A stretch of DNA of 64,000 bases from Alphaproteobacteria bacterium (GCA_021325215.1 JAJPHO010000071.1:93560-157559); one strand, 5' to 3'. Positions 1 through 10,251 are shown, counted from the first letter of the stretch. Notes: generated by a model not told the origin, from the sequence alone. A program made the numbers and translations.

Positions 1-1255
1 AATCCGCAAGGCCTCGGGCGACTTCAACCGCAAGGGCCTGAACCTGCATCACGGCCTGTGCATCACCGACGAATTCATGGAAGCGGTGCTGGCCGGCAAG
101 ATGTTCGGCCTGAAGAGCCCGAAGACCGGCGAGGTGATGCGCGAAGTCGATGCCCGCCAGCTGTGGCAGCGCATCCTGGAAACCCGCCTGCAGACCGGCG
201 AGCCCTATCTGCTGTACATCGACACCGTCAACAAGGCGCTGCCCAAGCATCAGCGTGAACTGGGCCTCAAGGTCACCACCTCGAACCTGTGCTCCGAGAT
301 CACCCTGCCGACCGGCCGCGATCACGACGACCGGGAACGCACCGCGGTGTGCTGCCTGTCCTCGCTCAACATCGAGACCTGGGACGAATGGCATGACGAG
401 CCCGGCTTCGTCGAAGACGTGCTGCGCATGCTCGACAATGTGTTGACCCACTTCATCGAAGTGGCGCCCGACAGCATGGCGCGCGCCAAATACTCGGCCC
501 TGCGCGAACGTTCGGTCGGGCTGGGCGTCATGGGCTTCCACTCGTTCCTGCAGCAGAAGAACCTGCCGTTCGAGAGCGCCATGGCCAAGTCGTGGAATCT
601 GCGCATCTTCAAGAAGATCCGCCGCGACGCCGACGCCGCCTCGGTGCAGCTGGCCATGGAGCGCGGGCCTTGCCCCGACGCCGCCGAGCGCGGCATGAAG
701 GCGCGCTTCTCGCATAAGATCGCCATCGCCCCGACCGCCTCGATCAGCATCATCTGCGGCGGCACCTCCGCCGGCATCGAGCCGATCCCGGCCAACATCT
801 ACACCCACAAGACGCTGTCCGGCGCCTTCTCGGTGCGCAATCCGTATCTCACCGCCCTGCTGGCCGAGAAGGGCCAGGACACCGCCGAGACCTGGCAGTC
901 GATCCTCGAGCATCAGGGCTCGGTGGCGCATCTCGACTTCCTGTCCGACGACGACAAGGCTGTCTATCGCACCGCCTTCGAACTGGACCAGCGCTGGATC
1001 ATCGAATTCGCCGCCGACCGCTCGCCCTTCATCTGCCAGAGCCAGTCGATCAATCTGTTCCTGCCGGCCGACATCGACAAGTGGGACCTCCACATGCTGC
1101 ATTTCACGGCGTGGGAGAAGGGCGTGAAGAGCCTGTATTACTGCCGTTCCAAGTCGGTGCAGCGCGCCGCCTTCGCCGGCAAGCTCGACGACAAGAAGAC
1201 AGAGTTGAAGGTCGAGGAACCGACCGATTACGAGGAGTGCCTGGCGTGTCAGTAA
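1..1255 (+). CDS. nrdA: Ribonucleoside-diphosphate reductase alpha subunit, 5'-truncated by window edge
   Basis: This is the C-terminal ~418 residues of the large subunit of class I ribonucleotide reductase, which reduces NDPs to dNDPs in the cytoplasm using a radical made by NrdB. The reading frame is open from base 2, so the real start lies upstream of the window. Visible landmarks are the active-site region NLCSEI, a second active-site cysteine in AVCCLSSLN, the PTASISI loop, the radical-transfer tyrosine pair in SLYYCRSKS, and a C-terminal ECLACQ that supplies the swinging-arm cysteine pair. The stop overlaps the nrdB start by 10 bp, so the subunits are translationally coupled. Identification is secure; only the N-terminal ATP-cone state is unknown. 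Confidence 0.95.
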   Translation, partial: IRKASGDFNRKGLNLHHGLCITDEFMEAVLAGKMFGLKSPKTGEVMREVDARQLWQRILETRLQTGEPYLLYIDTVNKALPKHQRELGLKVTTSNLCSEITLPTGRDHDDRERTAVCCLSSLNIETWDEWHDEPGFVEDVLRMLDNVLTHFIEVAPDSMARAKYSALRERSVGLGVMGFHSFLQQKNLPFESAMAKSWNLRIFKKIRRDADAASVQLAMERGPCPDAAERGMKARFSHKIAIAPTASISIICGGTSAGIEPIPANIYTHKTLSGAFSVRNPYLTALLAEKGQDTAETWQSILEHQGSVAHLDFLSDDDKAVYRTAFELDQRWIIEFAADRSPFICQSQSINLFLPADIDKWDLHMLHFTAWEKGVKSLYYCRSKSVQRAAFAGKLDDKKTELKVEEPTDYEECLACQ

Positions 1256-2331
1256 GCAATATCGGTCATCTCGACCCCCGGACCCTGATCGGCACCGGCA
1301 AGATCGGATTGCTGACCGGCACCGGCACCTACAATGTCGAGCGTTATCCGTGGGCCTACGAGTTCTGGAAGCGCCAGCAGCAGATCCATTGGATGGGCGA
1401 GGAAGTTCCGCTCGGCAATGACATCAAGGATTGGGCCTCGGACCGCGTCAGCGATGCCGAGCGCGCCCTGCTGACCCAGATCTTCCGCTTCTTCACGCAG
1501 TCGGACGTGGAAGTCGGCGACAATTACATGAAGCGCTACATCCCGATCTTCCAGCCGCTGGAGATCCAGATGATGATGGCCGCCTTCTCCAACATGGAGA
1601 CGGTGCATATCGACGCCTATGCGCTGCTGCTCAAGACCCTGGGCATGCCCCAGGCCGAGTTCGAAGCGTTCCGCGATTATTCGGAAATGCGCGCCAAGGC
1701 CGACTACATGCACACCTTCGGCGTCGGCACCGTGGCCGACGTGGCCCGCACCCTGGCCATGTTCGGCGCCTTCACCGAAGGCATGGCGCTGTTCGCCAGC
1801 TTCGCCATGCTGCTGAACTTCCCGCGCCACAACAAAATGAACGGCATGGGCCAGATCGTCTCGTGGTCGGTGCGTGACGAAAGCCTGCATTGCGAAGGCA
1901 TCACCCGCCTGTACCACGCCTGGAACGCCGAGACCGGCGCCGTCACCAAGGCGGTGGCCGACGACATCGTCGACGTCGCCAAGACAATGGTCGGGCTGGA
2001 GGAAGGCTTCGTCGACCTCGCTTTCGGTCTCGGTGAGATCGAGGGGATGCAGGCCGAGGACATCAAGGCTTACGTCCGCTACATCGCCGATTGGCGTCTG
2101 TCGCAGCTGAAGCTGCCGCCGGCGTTCGGCTATTTCACCCGCGACGACAGCAACGTCTATTCCCAGGTGAAGAAGCACCCGCTGCCCTGGCTGGTCGAGA
2201 TCCTGAACGGCGTCGAGCACGCCAATTTCTTCGAACAGCGCTCCACCGAATATTCCAAAGGTGCCTCGAAGGGCAGCTGGGAAGGCGTATGGGACCGCTT
2301 CGAGGACCGCAAGCAGCCGGCTTCAGCGTAA
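1246..2331 (+). CDS. nrdB: Ribonucleoside-diphosphate reductase beta subunit
   Basis: Small, ferritin-like subunit (361 aa) that houses the di-iron centre and tyrosyl radical and pairs with NrdA. The start chosen is GTG at 1246 inside the end of nrdA, giving MSVSNIGHLDPRT; upstream sequence in this frame is only antisense-like shadow of nrdA. Iron ligands are visible in METVHIDAY (Glu and His), EGMALFASF (Glu) and RDESLHCEG (Glu and His). The Tyr of METVHIDAY sits at the radical-tyrosine spacing (E-x2-H-x3-Y), so this looks like a tyrosyl-radical class Ia enzyme rather than the Tyr-less class Ic type. Its stop overlaps the convergent downstream gene by 9 bp. Confidence 0.95.
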   Translation: MSVSNIGHLDPRTLIGTGKIGLLTGTGTYNVERYPWAYEFWKRQQQIHWMGEEVPLGNDIKDWASDRVSDAERALLTQIFRFFTQSDVEVGDNYMKRYIPIFQPLEIQMMMAAFSNMETVHIDAYALLLKTLGMPQAEFEAFRDYSEMRAKADYMHTFGVGTVADVARTLAMFGAFTEGMALFASFAMLLNFPRHNKMNGMGQIVSWSVRDESLHCEGITRLYHAWNAETGAVTKAVADDIVDVAKTMVGLEEGFVDLAFGLGEIEGMQAEDIKAYVRYIADWRLSQLKLPPAFGYFTRDDSNVYSQVKKHPLPWLVEILNGVEHANFFEQRSTEYSKGASKGSWEGVWDRFEDRKQPASA

Positions 2332-3042
2332 TCCGGCCAGCATCCGGTCGAGGTCGCCGTCGCGTTGCAATTGGGCAAAGCGACGGCGCATTTCCTCGAC
2401 CAGCTCGACCGGCACCGACAGGGATGCAGCCATCCATATCGAAACCGGAATGATCTCGGCGCCCATTTCGAGATCGTCCACATCCCGCCCGATCGCGGTC
2501 CAGCTCCCCCGAACCGACTGCCGCAGGCCGCACCAGGCCTCGACCCTTCCGCTGGCCAGCTTGCGCGCCTGGGCCGTCATGTCCTGCGATGTCTCGAGAT
2601 TGGTGAAGTGCTGCTCCTGCAGCAGGGCCTCGGCCACGCCCCCCAGATTCACGCCGATCCGCCCCAGCCGGCGCGCCGTTTCGATATCGTCGATGCGGGC
2701 CCGCGGTTTGCGCGTCACCATCACCAGACTGTCGCGGTAAAGCTCGCCGATCCACTGGAAATGCTCGTCGCGCTTGGGCGTCCGGACCAGGGCGGCGATG
2801 ACGATCGGGCGCGATTCGCTCATCGACAGCAGGCGGCGGAGCGGCGTCATGCTGCCGGCCGGAACCACATCCAAAGTGCCGATCACGCGCCTGGCGACAT
2901 CCAGGCCCGGCCCGGCCGGCTGGCCGTTTTCGGTCCGGGTGACGGGATAGAATTCGCTGAAAGCCAGGGCAACGGGCTCCGCCGCCGCGCTCATCGCGAC
3001 GCACAGCAATACCGCCACCGTCAGCAGGGTTCCCCTCCCCAT
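2323..3042 (-). CDS. Periplasmic substrate-binding-like protein (SBP family 3 type)
   Basis: A 239-residue exported protein: a hydrophobic signal peptide (about residues 1-22, LLTVAVLLCVAMSAAAEP) is followed by a compact binding-protein fold with phrases typical of family 3 solute-binding proteins (PGLDVARRVIGTLDVV, FQWIGELYRDSLVMVTRK, RIGVNLGGVAEALLQ). No permease or ATPase gene is adjacent, so it is probably one of the orphan periplasmic binding proteins of alpha- and gammaproteobacteria rather than part of a complete ABC importer. The ligand cannot be predicted. It converges on nrdB with a 9 bp overlap and lies 38 bp beyond the end of the transporter gene, on the same strand. Confidence 0.75.
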   Translation of the reverse strand: MGRGTLLTVAVLLCVAMSAAAEPVALAFSEFYPVTRTENGQPAGPGLDVARRVIGTLDVVPAGSMTPLRRLLSMSESRPIVIAALVRTPKRDEHFQWIGELYRDSLVMVTRKPRARIDDIETARRLGRIGVNLGGVAEALLQEQHFTNLETSQDMTAQARKLASGRVEAWCGLRQSVRGSWTAIGRDVDDLEMGAEIIPVSIWMAASLSVPVELVEEMRRRFAQLQRDGDLDRMLAGLR

Positions 3043-3080
3043 GCGGTTATTGTCCCGCTATTCCGGAAGCGGAGCAAGAA

Positions 3081-4373
3081 TCACCTTAAATAAGCAAGCA
3101 ATAGTAGAGAAAGAGTCACGGTAATCGCCCCGCCGATCCGCGTAGCGATCTGCGCGAAGGGCATCAGCGCCATGCGGTTGGCCGCCGTCAGGATCGCCAC
3201 GTCGCCGGTGCCGCCCTGGCCGGAATGGCAGGCGGTGACGATGGCGGTATCGATCGGATAAAGGCCGATCAGGCGCGACGCCAGCAAGCCGGTGCCGATC
3301 AGCGTCGCCACGGTAGCCACGATGGTGCACACCACGGAGGCGGTGAAGGACGCGGTCAGCCTGTCCCACGGCGTCAGCGCGACACCGATGGCGAACAGCA
3401 GCGGATAGGTCACCGCGGTCGAGAAGAAGCGATACAGGGTGAAGGCGCCCTGCTGCAGCGATGGCGGCACGGCGCGGGTCAGTTTCAGCATCACCGCCAG
3501 CGCCAGCATCACCACCGGCGCCGGCCAGCTCCACAGGCGCTGGGCCAGCACGCCGACCAGATAGAGCGCGGTCGCGGTGACCCCGGCCGCGGCGATGGTG
3601 GCGGCATCGGGCGGTCCCTCGGGCAGGGCTGCGCCGGTTGCGATTCCCTCGCCATCCGGCTGCAGGCGGCCTTCGCCGGTAAGATGCGGATAGCGCTTGC
3701 CGACGAAATTGAGGGTTCCGGCGATCAGGATGGCGGTCAAGCTGCCCATCATCACCGGCGGCAGCACATCGGCGAACAGCTCGCCCTGCGGCTGGCCGAG
3801 GATGGCCGAATAGCCGATCGACAGCGGGATCGCCCCCTCGCCCACGCCGCCCGCCATGATCGGCACGACGATGAAGAAGAAGCTGTGATGCGCGCCCAGG
3901 CCCAATGCGGTGCCGACGCCCGTTCCGACGAGGGCGGCCGCCGCCGAGCCCAGCGCCAGCGGCACGAAGATCTTGAGAAAACCGGCCACCAGCACCTGGC
4001 GGTCCATGCCGAGGATGGAGCCGACGATGATCGAGGAAATGAACAGATAGAGGAAATTGCTGCTCTTGGTGAAATCGGCGATCGAAGCGGTCACCGTGTC
4101 GGGCAGCAGGTGCGCATAGGCCAGATAGGACGGCACGAAGGTGGCCAGGATCGCCGCTGCACCCACATGGCGCAGGATGGGCAGATGCTTGCCGATCTCG
4201 GCGCAGGTGAAGCCGCCCAGGGCCAACAGCGCGATATTGGCCAGGATGTCCGACGGCATCTTGCCGGTCAGCACGAAGGCGGCGGCCAATCCCCACAGCA
4301 GCAGCCAGACCGGCAGCGGGATGATGCCGACGCGCCGTTCCATCAGGCGCTGCCGGAGACTCAGGCCCGCCAT
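3081..4373 (-). CDS. 2-hydroxycarboxylate transporter family (CitS/MaeN-like) permease
   Basis: A 430-residue polytopic membrane protein matching the 2HCT secondary transporter family, which moves citrate, malate or lactate in symport with Na+ or H+, or as exchangers. The family signature GGVGEGAIPLS is present near residue 180 in the first half, and a related glycine-rich loop GQGGTGDVAIL lies near residue 385, consistent with the duplicated re-entrant loops of the family. The start codon lies 13 bp inside the end of the PhyH gene, so LysR-PhyH-transporter form one operon. The substrate is inferred only to be a 2-hydroxy acid; it may relate to the neighbouring dioxygenase. Confidence 0.85.
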   Translation of the reverse strand: MAGLSLRQRLMERRVGIIPLPVWLLLWGLAAAFVLTGKMPSDILANIALLALGGFTCAEIGKHLPILRHVGAAAILATFVPSYLAYAHLLPDTVTASIADFTKSSNFLYLFISSIIVGSILGMDRQVLVAGFLKIFVPLALGSAAAALVGTGVGTALGLGAHHSFFFIVVPIMAGGVGEGAIPLSIGYSAILGQPQGELFADVLPPVMMGSLTAILIAGTLNFVGKRYPHLTGEGRLQPDGEGIATGAALPEGPPDAATIAAAGVTATALYLVGVLAQRLWSWPAPVVMLALAVMLKLTRAVPPSLQQGAFTLYRFFSTAVTYPLLFAIGVALTPWDRLTASFTASVVCTIVATVATLIGTGLLASRLIGLYPIDTAIVTACHSGQGGTGDVAILTAANRMALMPFAQIATRIGGAITVTLSLLLLAYLR

Positions 4374-5146
4374 ATCACCGGGAACCAGTCCTCGCGCAGT
4401 TTCTGCCCCGCTTTCATTTCATGGCCCGGATAAGGCGGCGAGGTGCGGCCCGGCCGCTCGACATAGACCGCGTCGTCGCCGACCCAGCGCAGCGACAGCA
4501 CGCGGCGGCGCTTACCGTGCGGATTGCCATGCGCGCCATGCACGGTGCGGAAATCGAACAGCACGGCATCGCCCGGTTCCATCTGCCATTCCAGCACCCG
4601 CATGGACGGGTCGTTATCGGGATCGGGCACCGGCAGATAATCACCGGAGCCGGCATAGAAACTGGTGTCGTCGAGCCAGCGAACCGGCAGGACCGGCTTT
4701 TCCCACAGATGCGATCCGGCGACCAGGCGCAGGGTAGCGTCCTCGACCGGGTCGACCGGTATCCAGAAACTGACGGTCTGGCTGCCCTCGACGAAATAAT
4801 AGGGACTGTCCTGGTGCCAGGGCGTCGGCTTGGCGGTGCCGGGTTCCTTGACCAGCACATGATCGTGGAAGAATTGCGCCGAGGACGACTTCATCGCCGC
4901 CGCCGCGGCCTGGGCGATCGGAGACTTTTCGATCACCTCGCGGAATTCGGGAATGCGCTCCCAATTGCAGTAATCGTCGAAGAAGCGGCCCGGCTCGCCC
5001 GGCCGCACGCTCTCCATCGCCGCCGGGCTCGGCTCGCGCATAGTGCGCTCGATGCCGGCAACGATCACCTCGACCCAATCCTTGCACAGGCCGCGCAGAC
5101 AGACCGCGCCGTCGCGCCGGAAAGCTTCCACCTCGTTCGGGGTCAC
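4361..5146 (-). CDS. Phytanoyl-CoA dioxygenase (PhyH) family protein
   Basis: A 261-residue Fe(II)/2-oxoglutarate-dependent oxygenase. The iron triad is visible as His-x-Asp in TPWHQDSPYY and a distal His in RTVHGAHGN, with a downstream Arg for 2-oxoglutarate. The chosen start is GTG at 5146, because a good Shine-Dalgarno AAGGAG precedes it and it makes a 4 bp GTGA overlap with the end of the LysR gene; the longer reading frame upstream is inside LysR. PhyH proteins hydroxylate alkyl chains of acyl-CoAs or small metabolites; the substrate here is unknown. Co-transcription with a 2-hydroxycarboxylate permease suggests a shared pathway, but that is inference. Confidence 0.88.
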   Translation of the reverse strand: MTPNEVEAFRRDGAVCLRGLCKDWVEVIVAGIERTMREPSPAAMESVRPGEPGRFFDDYCNWERIPEFREVIEKSPIAQAAAAAMKSSSAQFFHDHVLVKEPGTAKPTPWHQDSPYYFVEGSQTVSFWIPVDPVEDATLRLVAGSHLWEKPVLPVRWLDDTSFYAGSGDYLPVPDPDNDPSMRVLEWQMEPGDAVLFDFRTVHGAHGNPHGKRRRVLSLRWVGDDAVYVERPGRTSPPYPGHEMKAGQKLREDWFPVIWRA

Positions 5147-6033
5147 CTTGTCCTCTCCTTGACGAAATCCACGAAGGCGCGCAACGGTGCGGGCATCAGG
5201 CGGCGCTCGGGGTAATAGAGGAACGGGCCGGGAAACGGCGCGCACCAATCGTCGAGCACCGTTTCCAGCCTGCCCGCATCGAGGTCCGCCTGGCAATATT
5301 CCTCGAAGGTCATGGTCAGGCCCAGGCCGGCCCGCACCGCCGCCATCCGAAGGGCGTCATTGTTGGTCAAAAGCCAGTTGTCGGCGGAGAAGAAGATCTG
5401 CCGCCCGTCCTTCTCGAACTCCCAGCGCAGGGTGTTGCCGCGCGGGAAAAGCGGGCTGAAGCAACGATGCGCCGACAGATCCCCGGGCACCGCCGGGCGT
5501 CCGTGGCGGTCGAAATAGCCGGGTGATCCGAGTACCCGCATGCGCTGAGGTTCGCCCAGGGATACGGCGATCATGTCGGCATGCAAACTCTCCCCATAGC
5601 GCACGCCCGCATCGAAGCCGGCGGCGACGATGTCGACCAGCGCCTCTTCGGCGATCACCTCGACACGCAGGTCGGGGTGAAGCGCCATGAAATCGAGCAG
5701 CAAGGGTGTCAGACGCAGCTGGATCGCCGGCGTCGGCCCGTTGATGCGCAAGGTCCCGGTCAGCCGCCCCTCATCCCCGCCCAGCTCGGCCAGCGCCGCA
5801 CCGATGTCGGACAAAGCCGGGCCGATGCGGTCGAGCAAGCGGCGTCCGGCTTCGGTCAAGGCGACGCTGCGGGTGGTGCGGTTGAACAAACGCGCGCCGA
5901 GACGGTTTTCCAGCTCGCGCAGCCGCTCGCTGACCGCCGGCGCCGACAGGCCGAGCTCGATGGCAGCGCGGCGGAAATTGAGATGCCGCGCCACGATGGC
6001 GAACAATTGCAGGCCGGAAAGATCGGTACGCAT
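5143..6033 (-). CDS. LysR-family transcriptional regulator
   Basis: A 296-residue LTTR with an N-terminal winged HTH (about residues 4-62, including LNFRRAAIELGLSAPAVSERL) and a C-terminal substrate-binding domain that senses a small effector. It is the first gene of the PhyH-transporter operon and is divergent from an aldo/keto reductase gene 109 bp away. A perfect 9+9 bp inverted repeat abuts its start codon, so autoregulation and control of the divergent gene are likely. The N-terminal phrase LFNRTTRSVALTEAGR is characteristic of the large AaeR/DmlR-type LTTR group. Effector unknown. Confidence 0.92.
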   Translation of the reverse strand: MRTDLSGLQLFAIVARHLNFRRAAIELGLSAPAVSERLRELENRLGARLFNRTTRSVALTEAGRRLLDRIGPALSDIGAALAELGGDEGRLTGTLRINGPTPAIQLRLTPLLLDFMALHPDLRVEVIAEEALVDIVAAGFDAGVRYGESLHADMIAVSLGEPQRMRVLGSPGYFDRHGRPAVPGDLSAHRCFSPLFPRGNTLRWEFEKDGRQIFFSADNWLLTNNDALRMAAVRAGLGLTMTFEEYCQADLDAGRLETVLDDWCAPFPGPFLYYPERRLMPAPLRAFVDFVKERTR

Positions 6034-6052
6034 TATTCGGATAATCCGAATA
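6034..6052. promoter_or_regulatory. Palindromic operator between LysR and aldo/keto reductase genes
   Basis: TATTCGGAT, one A, then ATCCGAATA: a perfect 9 bp inverted repeat with a 1 bp centre, directly abutting the LysR start codon. It contains the T-N11-A pattern expected for LysR-type regulators. Binding here would block LysR translation start and transcription while controlling the divergent promoter. A looser inverted repeat (GGTCATG at 6053 and CATGACC at 6113) flanks the rest of the intergenic region. Confidence 0.6.
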
Positions 6053-6142
6053 GGTCATGGGGAATTGAGCGTCTTATTCATAACAAAGCGCCGGCTTAAA
6101 TTCCACCCATCGCATGACCCCCTCCTTTCGAAGGACGCAATC

Positions 6143-7141
<999 letters not shown>

Positions 7142-7149
7142 CCGCGCGC

Positions 7150-7181
7150 CCTTTCCCCGGCGGACCGCCGCCGGGGAAAGG
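7150..7181. terminator. Strong hairpin after aldo/keto reductase
   Basis: A perfect 14 bp stem (CCTTTCCCCGGCGG / CCGCCGGGGAAAGG) with a 4-base loop starts 8 bp after the stop codon. There is no T-run after it, so it may act as an RNA 3' stabiliser or a weak/Rho-assisted terminator rather than a classical intrinsic terminator. It separates the reductase from the diguanylate cyclase gene. Confidence 0.55.
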
Positions 7182-7248
7182 CGCTACCCTTCCCTGCGGC
7201 GAACGTGTAAATCTAGCGGTATCTCCCCTTGGAAATCGCCGAAGCCGC

Positions 7249-10200
7249 TTGCGCAGACTTCTCACATCGCTGATCTGCACCCTCATTGTCGCCGCGGCCG
7301 CGCCGGCAGTGGCGGACGGCTGGGAAAAGCTGCGCACCACCTACGCCGCCAATTTCACCCGCGACCAGGGGCTGCCGCATCCGGTCGGGATGGCGATCAC
7401 CCAGGACGCCCAGGGCTTCGTCTGGATCGGCACCCAGGGCGGGCTGGCCCGCTTCGACGGCTACCGCTTCCACACTTATCTGCACCGCGACGACGATCCC
7501 GCCTCGCTGCCCGGCGACATCATCTCGGGGCTGACCACTGACGGCGGCGGACGCGTCTGGCTCGGCACCTATACCGGTGAGGTGGGACTCTACGATCCTG
7601 CCCTCGACGGCTTCCGCTCCTTCCCCGAACCCGCCGGGGTGCGTCCGCGCGGCAGCGTCAACGCGCTGGCCTCCGACGGCGGCGACGGCGTATGGGTGGC
7701 CAGCAATACCGGCCTCGAACACATCACCGCCTCGGGCGTGGTGACCCGCTACAATCACCGCGACGGCGATCCTTCCAGCCTTCCCTCCGACCGCATCCGC
7801 ACGGTGCAGCGGGTCCATGACGGCACCATCTGGGCGGCAACCTATCGCGGGCTGGTGCGCATGCGGCCCGGCTCCTCGGCCTTCGAGCAGATCCGCCTGA
7901 TCGGGCGGGCCGGCGGCGTGATCGACGATCTGGTGATCGGCCTCGAGGAAGCCAGCGACGGCCATCTGTGGTTCGTCACCTTCCAGTCGCAGGTCGGCCG
8001 CATCGCCGACGACCGTCCCGCCGCCCTCACCCTCTACGACATCAGCCAGGCCTATCAAGGCGGCCCCAGCTCCTATGGGCTGGTCGAAGGGCGGCCCGGC
8101 GAATTGTGGATCGGCCGCATTTCAGGCGGCATCACCCAGCTCGACGAGGCGACCGGCGAGATCAAGCAGATCCGCCACGAGCCGACCATTTCCGTCAGCC
8201 TGATCGACGATGCGGTGCGCTCCTTGTTCAAAAGCCGCAGCGGGCTGATCTGGGCCGGCACCAATCGCGGCATCTCGATCATCAATCCGGAAAGCCGCGC
8301 CGTCGACAATGTGATGCCGTCGAGCCAGCCCGGCCGGCTCTATGACAGCAATGTCCTCGATATCGCCGCGGCGGGACAGACGGTGTGGCTCGGCTTCAAG
8401 GATCACGGCGTCGCCCGCCTCGACACCGAAACCGGGACGCTCACCGCGCTGACCGATATGGCCAATTTGCCCCCGGGCAGCGTCACCGCCCTGGCCGCGG
8501 AGCCTGACGGCTCCGTCTGGCTGGCCGCCGGCACCGGACGCGCCCTCTACCGCATCGAGCATCGCAGCGGCCGGGCCAGTCCGATTCCCTTCCCGCGCGA
8601 CGATACCAGCCAGCTGGTCTCGATGCTGTGGCAGCACGATGCGCTGTGGATCGCCGCCGGACCCTTGATGCGCCTGAACCCTGCCACCAATGAATGGCGC
8701 TCCTACCGCCACGACGGGACGCCTGACAGCCTGGCCGACGACAGCACCACCGTGATGCTGCCCGACGGACCCGACGGGCTGTGGGTCGGCACCCGGCGCG
8801 GCCTGGACCGGCTTGACCTCACCACCGGCAAATTCACCCATTCGATCCATAATCCCGCCGATCCCGCGTCGGTACCCGGCGATTTCATCGCCGCCACGCT
8901 GCTCGACCGCCATGGACGGCTGTGGATCAGCACCCTGGGCAGCGGGCTCGCCGTCACCACTCCCGGCCCGCGCGGTGAAGCGCTGAAATTCAAGCATATC
9001 GGCACCGCCGAAGGCCTGCCCAACCCGGTGGTCGACGCCCTGCTGGAAGACGATCAGGGCCGCATCTGGGCCAGCACCGACGAAGGACTGGCTGTGATCG
9101 ACCCCGACACCCAGGCGGTGCGCGCGCTGGGACGCGACGACGGGGTGGCGATGTCGTCCTATTGGACCAATTCCGGCGCCAAGCTGGCCGACGGCACCCT
9201 GCTGTTCGGCGGCGCCGAAGGGCTGAGCGTGGTGCATCCGGACAAGCTGACGCACCAGCCCTTCACCCCTTCGCTGGTGGTGACCTCGATCCGGGTCGGC
9301 ACGCGGCCGGTGCCGCCGGCCACCGCGGCGGCCCTGGTGCTGGGCCCGCGCGAACGCAGTCTGGAGGTCGAATTCGCCGCGATCGATTACGCCGCGGCGG
9401 ACAAACTGCGCTATGCCTATCGGCTGGACGGCTTCGACGATGACTGGATCGCCTCGGACCCGCACCGGCGCCTCGCCGCCTATACCAACCTGCCGCCGGG
9501 CGAGTACACGCTGCGGCTGCGCGCCACCGACCGCGACGGCGCCTGGCAGGAACCGCTGAGTCTGCAGGTCGCCGTTCAGCCGGCCTGGTGGCAGACCGCC
9601 TGGTTCCGCCTGCTGGGTCTGTTCCTCGGCATTACGGTGATTTTCGGGCTGGTGCAGTTCCGCACCAGCTATCTGATGCATCGCCGCCACCTGCTGGAAG
9701 AGCTGGTAGCCAGCCAGACCCGCGATTTGACCGAGGCCAACCGCCGTTTGCAGGAGCTGGCTTCGCGCGACTCGCTGACCGAGATCTATAATCGGCGCTA
9801 CTTCATCGAACTGGCCGGCGTCGAACTCGAACGCGCCCGCCGCACCGGGCGCCAGACCGGCCTGCTGCTGATCGACATCGACCATTTCAAGCGGGTCAAT
9901 GACAGCTTCGGGCATGCGGCGGGCGACGATGTGCTGCGCGGCGTGGTGACTTCGATCAAGGATCTGCTGCGCGATTCCGACCTGTTCGCCCGCATCGGCG
10001 GCGAGGAACTGGTGGTGCTGATGCCGGAAACCGGCCTGGAAGCCGGCCGCCTGGTCGCCGAACGCCTGCGCGCCGCCATCGAATCCGCCGAATATCCGAT
10101 CCCCGGCCGCACGCTGACCGTCACCGCCAGCTTCGGCCTGGCCGTCAGCGCGGTTCCCGCCGAACCGCTGAACGAGCTGATGGAACGCGCGGACCGGGCG

Positions 10201-10251
10201 CTTTACGCAGCGAAGGCTGCCGGGCGCAACCGGGTGGTCGAGGCGGTCTAA
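7249..10251 (+). CDS. Membrane diguanylate cyclase with periplasmic beta-propeller sensor
   Basis: About 1000 residues. Domain order: signal peptide (LLTSLICTLIVAAAAPAVA), a long periplasmic region built from two-component-regulator propeller repeats (recurring phrases such as GFVWIGTQGGLARFDG and RVWLGTYTGEVG), a Y_Y_Y domain around residues 680-770 (YAYRLDGFDDDW), one transmembrane helix near residue 790, a short coiled coil, and a C-terminal GGDEF domain. The active-site loop is GGEEL and the inhibitory I-site RDSD lies five residues before it, so an active, product-inhibited cyclase making c-di-GMP is expected. Start: TTG at 7249 is the only in-frame initiator placed just before the signal peptide; confidence in the start is moderate. 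The ligand of the propeller is unknown. Confidence 0.88.
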   Translation: MRRLLTSLICTLIVAAAAPAVADGWEKLRTTYAANFTRDQGLPHPVGMAITQDAQGFVWIGTQGGLARFDGYRFHTYLHRDDDPASLPGDIISGLTTDGGGRVWLGTYTGEVGLYDPALDGFRSFPEPAGVRPRGSVNALASDGGDGVWVASNTGLEHITASGVVTRYNHRDGDPSSLPSDRIRTVQRVHDGTIWAATYRGLVRMRPGSSAFEQIRLIGRAGGVIDDLVIGLEEASDGHLWFVTFQSQVGRIADDRPAALTLYDISQAYQGGPSSYGLVEGRPGELWIGRISGGITQLDEATGEIKQIRHEPTISVSLIDDAVRSLFKSRSGLIWAGTNRGISIINPESRAVDNVMPSSQPGRLYDSNVLDIAAAGQTVWLGFKDHGVARLDTETGTLTALTDMANLPPGSVTALAAEPDGSVWLAAGTGRALYRIEHRSGRASPIPFPRDDTSQLVSMLWQHDALWIAAGPLMRLNPATNEWRSYRHDGTPDSLADDSTTVMLPDGPDGLWVGTRRGLDRLDLTTGKFTHSIHNPADPASVPGDFIAATLLDRHGRLWISTLGSGLAVTTPGPRGEALKFKHIGTAEGLPNPVVDALLEDDQGRIWASTDEGLAVIDPDTQAVRALGRDDGVAMSSYWTNSGAKLADGTLLFGGAEGLSVVHPDKLTHQPFTPSLVVTSIRVGTRPVPPATAAALVLGPRERSLEVEFAAIDYAAADKLRYAYRLDGFDDDWIASDPHRRLAAYTNLPPGEYTLRLRATDRDGAWQEPLSLQVAVQPAWWQTAWFRLLGLFLGITVIFGLVQFRTSYLMHRRHLLEELVASQTRDLTEANRRLQELASRDSLTEIYNRRYFIELAGVELERARRTGRQTGLLLIDIDHFKRVNDSFGHAAGDDVLRGVVTSIKDLLRDSDLFARIGGEELVVLMPETGLEAGRLVAERLRAAIESAEYPIPGRTLTVTASFGLAVSAVPAEPLNELMERADRALYAAKAAGRNRVVEAV

